A stretch of 14,035 bases of DNA from JALONO01 sp038209965 (lineage in GTDB: Bacteria; Bacteroidota; Bacteroidia; Cytophagales; Thermoflexibacteraceae): the NCBI GenBank assembly GCA_038209965.1, contig JBBQXF010000123.1:1-14035 (forward strand), in the 5' to 3' direction. The notes beneath the pieces are model-generated. The model had not been told where the DNA came from. It did no database searches and worked only from the letters and a program-made list of their open reading frames with translations. The translations under genes were made by a program, and so were the position numbers. Position 1 is the stretch's first letter, and each line of letters opens with the position of its first letter. Of this stretch, positions 13,566 through 14,035 are shown in pieces.

Positions 13566-14035
13566 GCCGTCCCAAAATTTTGTATGTTGAAGATGAGCAG
13601 TTTCTCGGTAAAATCGTAAAAGATACCCTTGAGAGCCGGGGATTTGAGGTGCAAATGGCCACTGACGGTCAGTTGGCCCTTCAGGCTTTTGGGAGATTTG
13701 CGGCCGATATCTGTGTCCTCGACATTATGTTGCCCAAAATGGATGGCTACACCCTGGCCCAAGAAATCCGTAAGCTGAACGCCAGCGTGCCCATCCTGTT
13801 CCTAACGGCCAAAACCCAGACCGAGGATCTGCTCAAGGGTTTTGAACTGGGCGGGAACGACTACGTGCGCAAACCGTTCAGCATCGAAGAATTGATTGCC
13901 AGGATCAATAATCTGCTGCAATTGGCCGGGCAGAAGCCCAACCAAGGGCTAAATGGCGGCATTATGATCGGTAAGTATGAATTTGCCCCCCAACGTTACG
14001 AGTTGCGCGTGGGTGAATCGGTGCGCAAGCTATCC
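13562..14035 (+). CDS. OmpR-family response regulator (RprY-like), 5' part
   Basis: 158 residues readable, running off the right edge. It starts at the ATG overlapping the kinase stop. The receiver domain has the acidic pair Glu10/Asp11, the phosphorylated Asp54 (VLDIMLPKMDG), Thr82 (FLTAK) and Lys104 (VRKPF). From about residue 133 a winged-helix DNA-binding domain of the OmpR/PhoB type begins (IGKYEF...YELRVGE.VRKLS). The segment PKMDGYTLAQEIRKLNASVP followed by ILFLTAKTQTEDLLKGFELG is close to my memory of RprY from Bacteroides. Known: phosphorylation promotes DNA binding. The recognition helix lies beyond the window. Full length is probably about 230 residues. Confidence 0.93.
   Translation, partial: MSRPKILYVEDEQFLGKIVKDTLESRGFEVQMATDGQLALQAFGRFAADICVLDIMLPKMDGYTLAQEIRKLNASVPILFLTAKTQTEDLLKGFELGGNDYVRKPFSIEELIARINNLLQLAGQKPNQGLNGGIMIGKYEFAPQRYELRVGESVRKLS

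Noticed and set aside
1..14035. Mobile elements, CRISPR arrays, tRNA or rRNA genes
   Set aside because: I looked for transposase or integrase genes, terminal repeats, regular spaced repeats and tRNA-like arms and found none that I could support.

Overview
The window looks like chromosomal DNA from a free-living member of the Bacteroidota (Cytophagia- or Saprospiria-like; the exact lineage cannot be fixed from the sequence alone). The evidence is the gene families: a C-terminal type IX secretion sorting domain, a DUF4249 lipoprotein, a GLPGLI-family protein, a DUF2911 protein, BshC, and an RprX/RprY-like two-component pair. Several intergenic sites also resemble the Bacteroidota promoter (TTTG, about 19-23 bases, TAnnTTTG). 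Base composition is moderate to GC-rich and looks uniform. I see no transposase, integrase, tRNA, rRNA, CRISPR array or phage gene, so this appears to be ordinary chromosome rather than an island.

Layout, left to right. (1) 1-1414: the 3' part of a ferredoxin-dependent bilin reductase (HY2/PcyA family), cut by the window edge, then a DUF4249 outer-membrane lipoprotein, both rightward. (2) 1457-2458: a leftward membrane-anchored protein with three helix-hairpin-helix (ComEA-like) units. (3) 2879-5074: a rightward secreted FG-GAP/VCBS repeat protein with a T9SS sorting domain, preceded by a 420-base divergent intergenic region. (4) 5362-6480: a leftward exported DUF2911 protein with a TPR tail. 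(5) 6660-8231: rightward bshC, the cysteine-adding enzyme of bacillithiol synthesis. (6) 8412-8642 and 8831-9487: a small leftward lipoprotein with a strong terminator, and nth (endonuclease III). (7) 9641-10849: a rightward unrecognised exported protein and a membrane-anchored thioredoxin-like protein. (8) 11059-11802: a leftward GLPGLI-family protein, separated from the thioredoxin gene by a long bidirectional terminator. (9) 12000-14035: a rightward histidine kinase and its OmpR-family response regulator, overlapping by ATGA; the regulator runs off the right edge.

Most genes appear to be single transcription units; only the kinase-regulator pair is a clear operon. A loose theme is the cell envelope (two lipoproteins, a T9SS cargo, periplasmic DUF2911, GLPGLI and thioredoxin proteins, an envelope-type sensor) and redox or DNA maintenance (bacillithiol, thioredoxin, endonuclease III).

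I do not see a complete new multi-gene system. The points most worth a second look are the bilin reductase at the left edge, the inverted and direct repeats upstream of the two-component operon, a leftward terminator-like hairpin lying inside a divergent intergenic region, and an endonuclease III with an altered iron-sulfur cysteine pattern.
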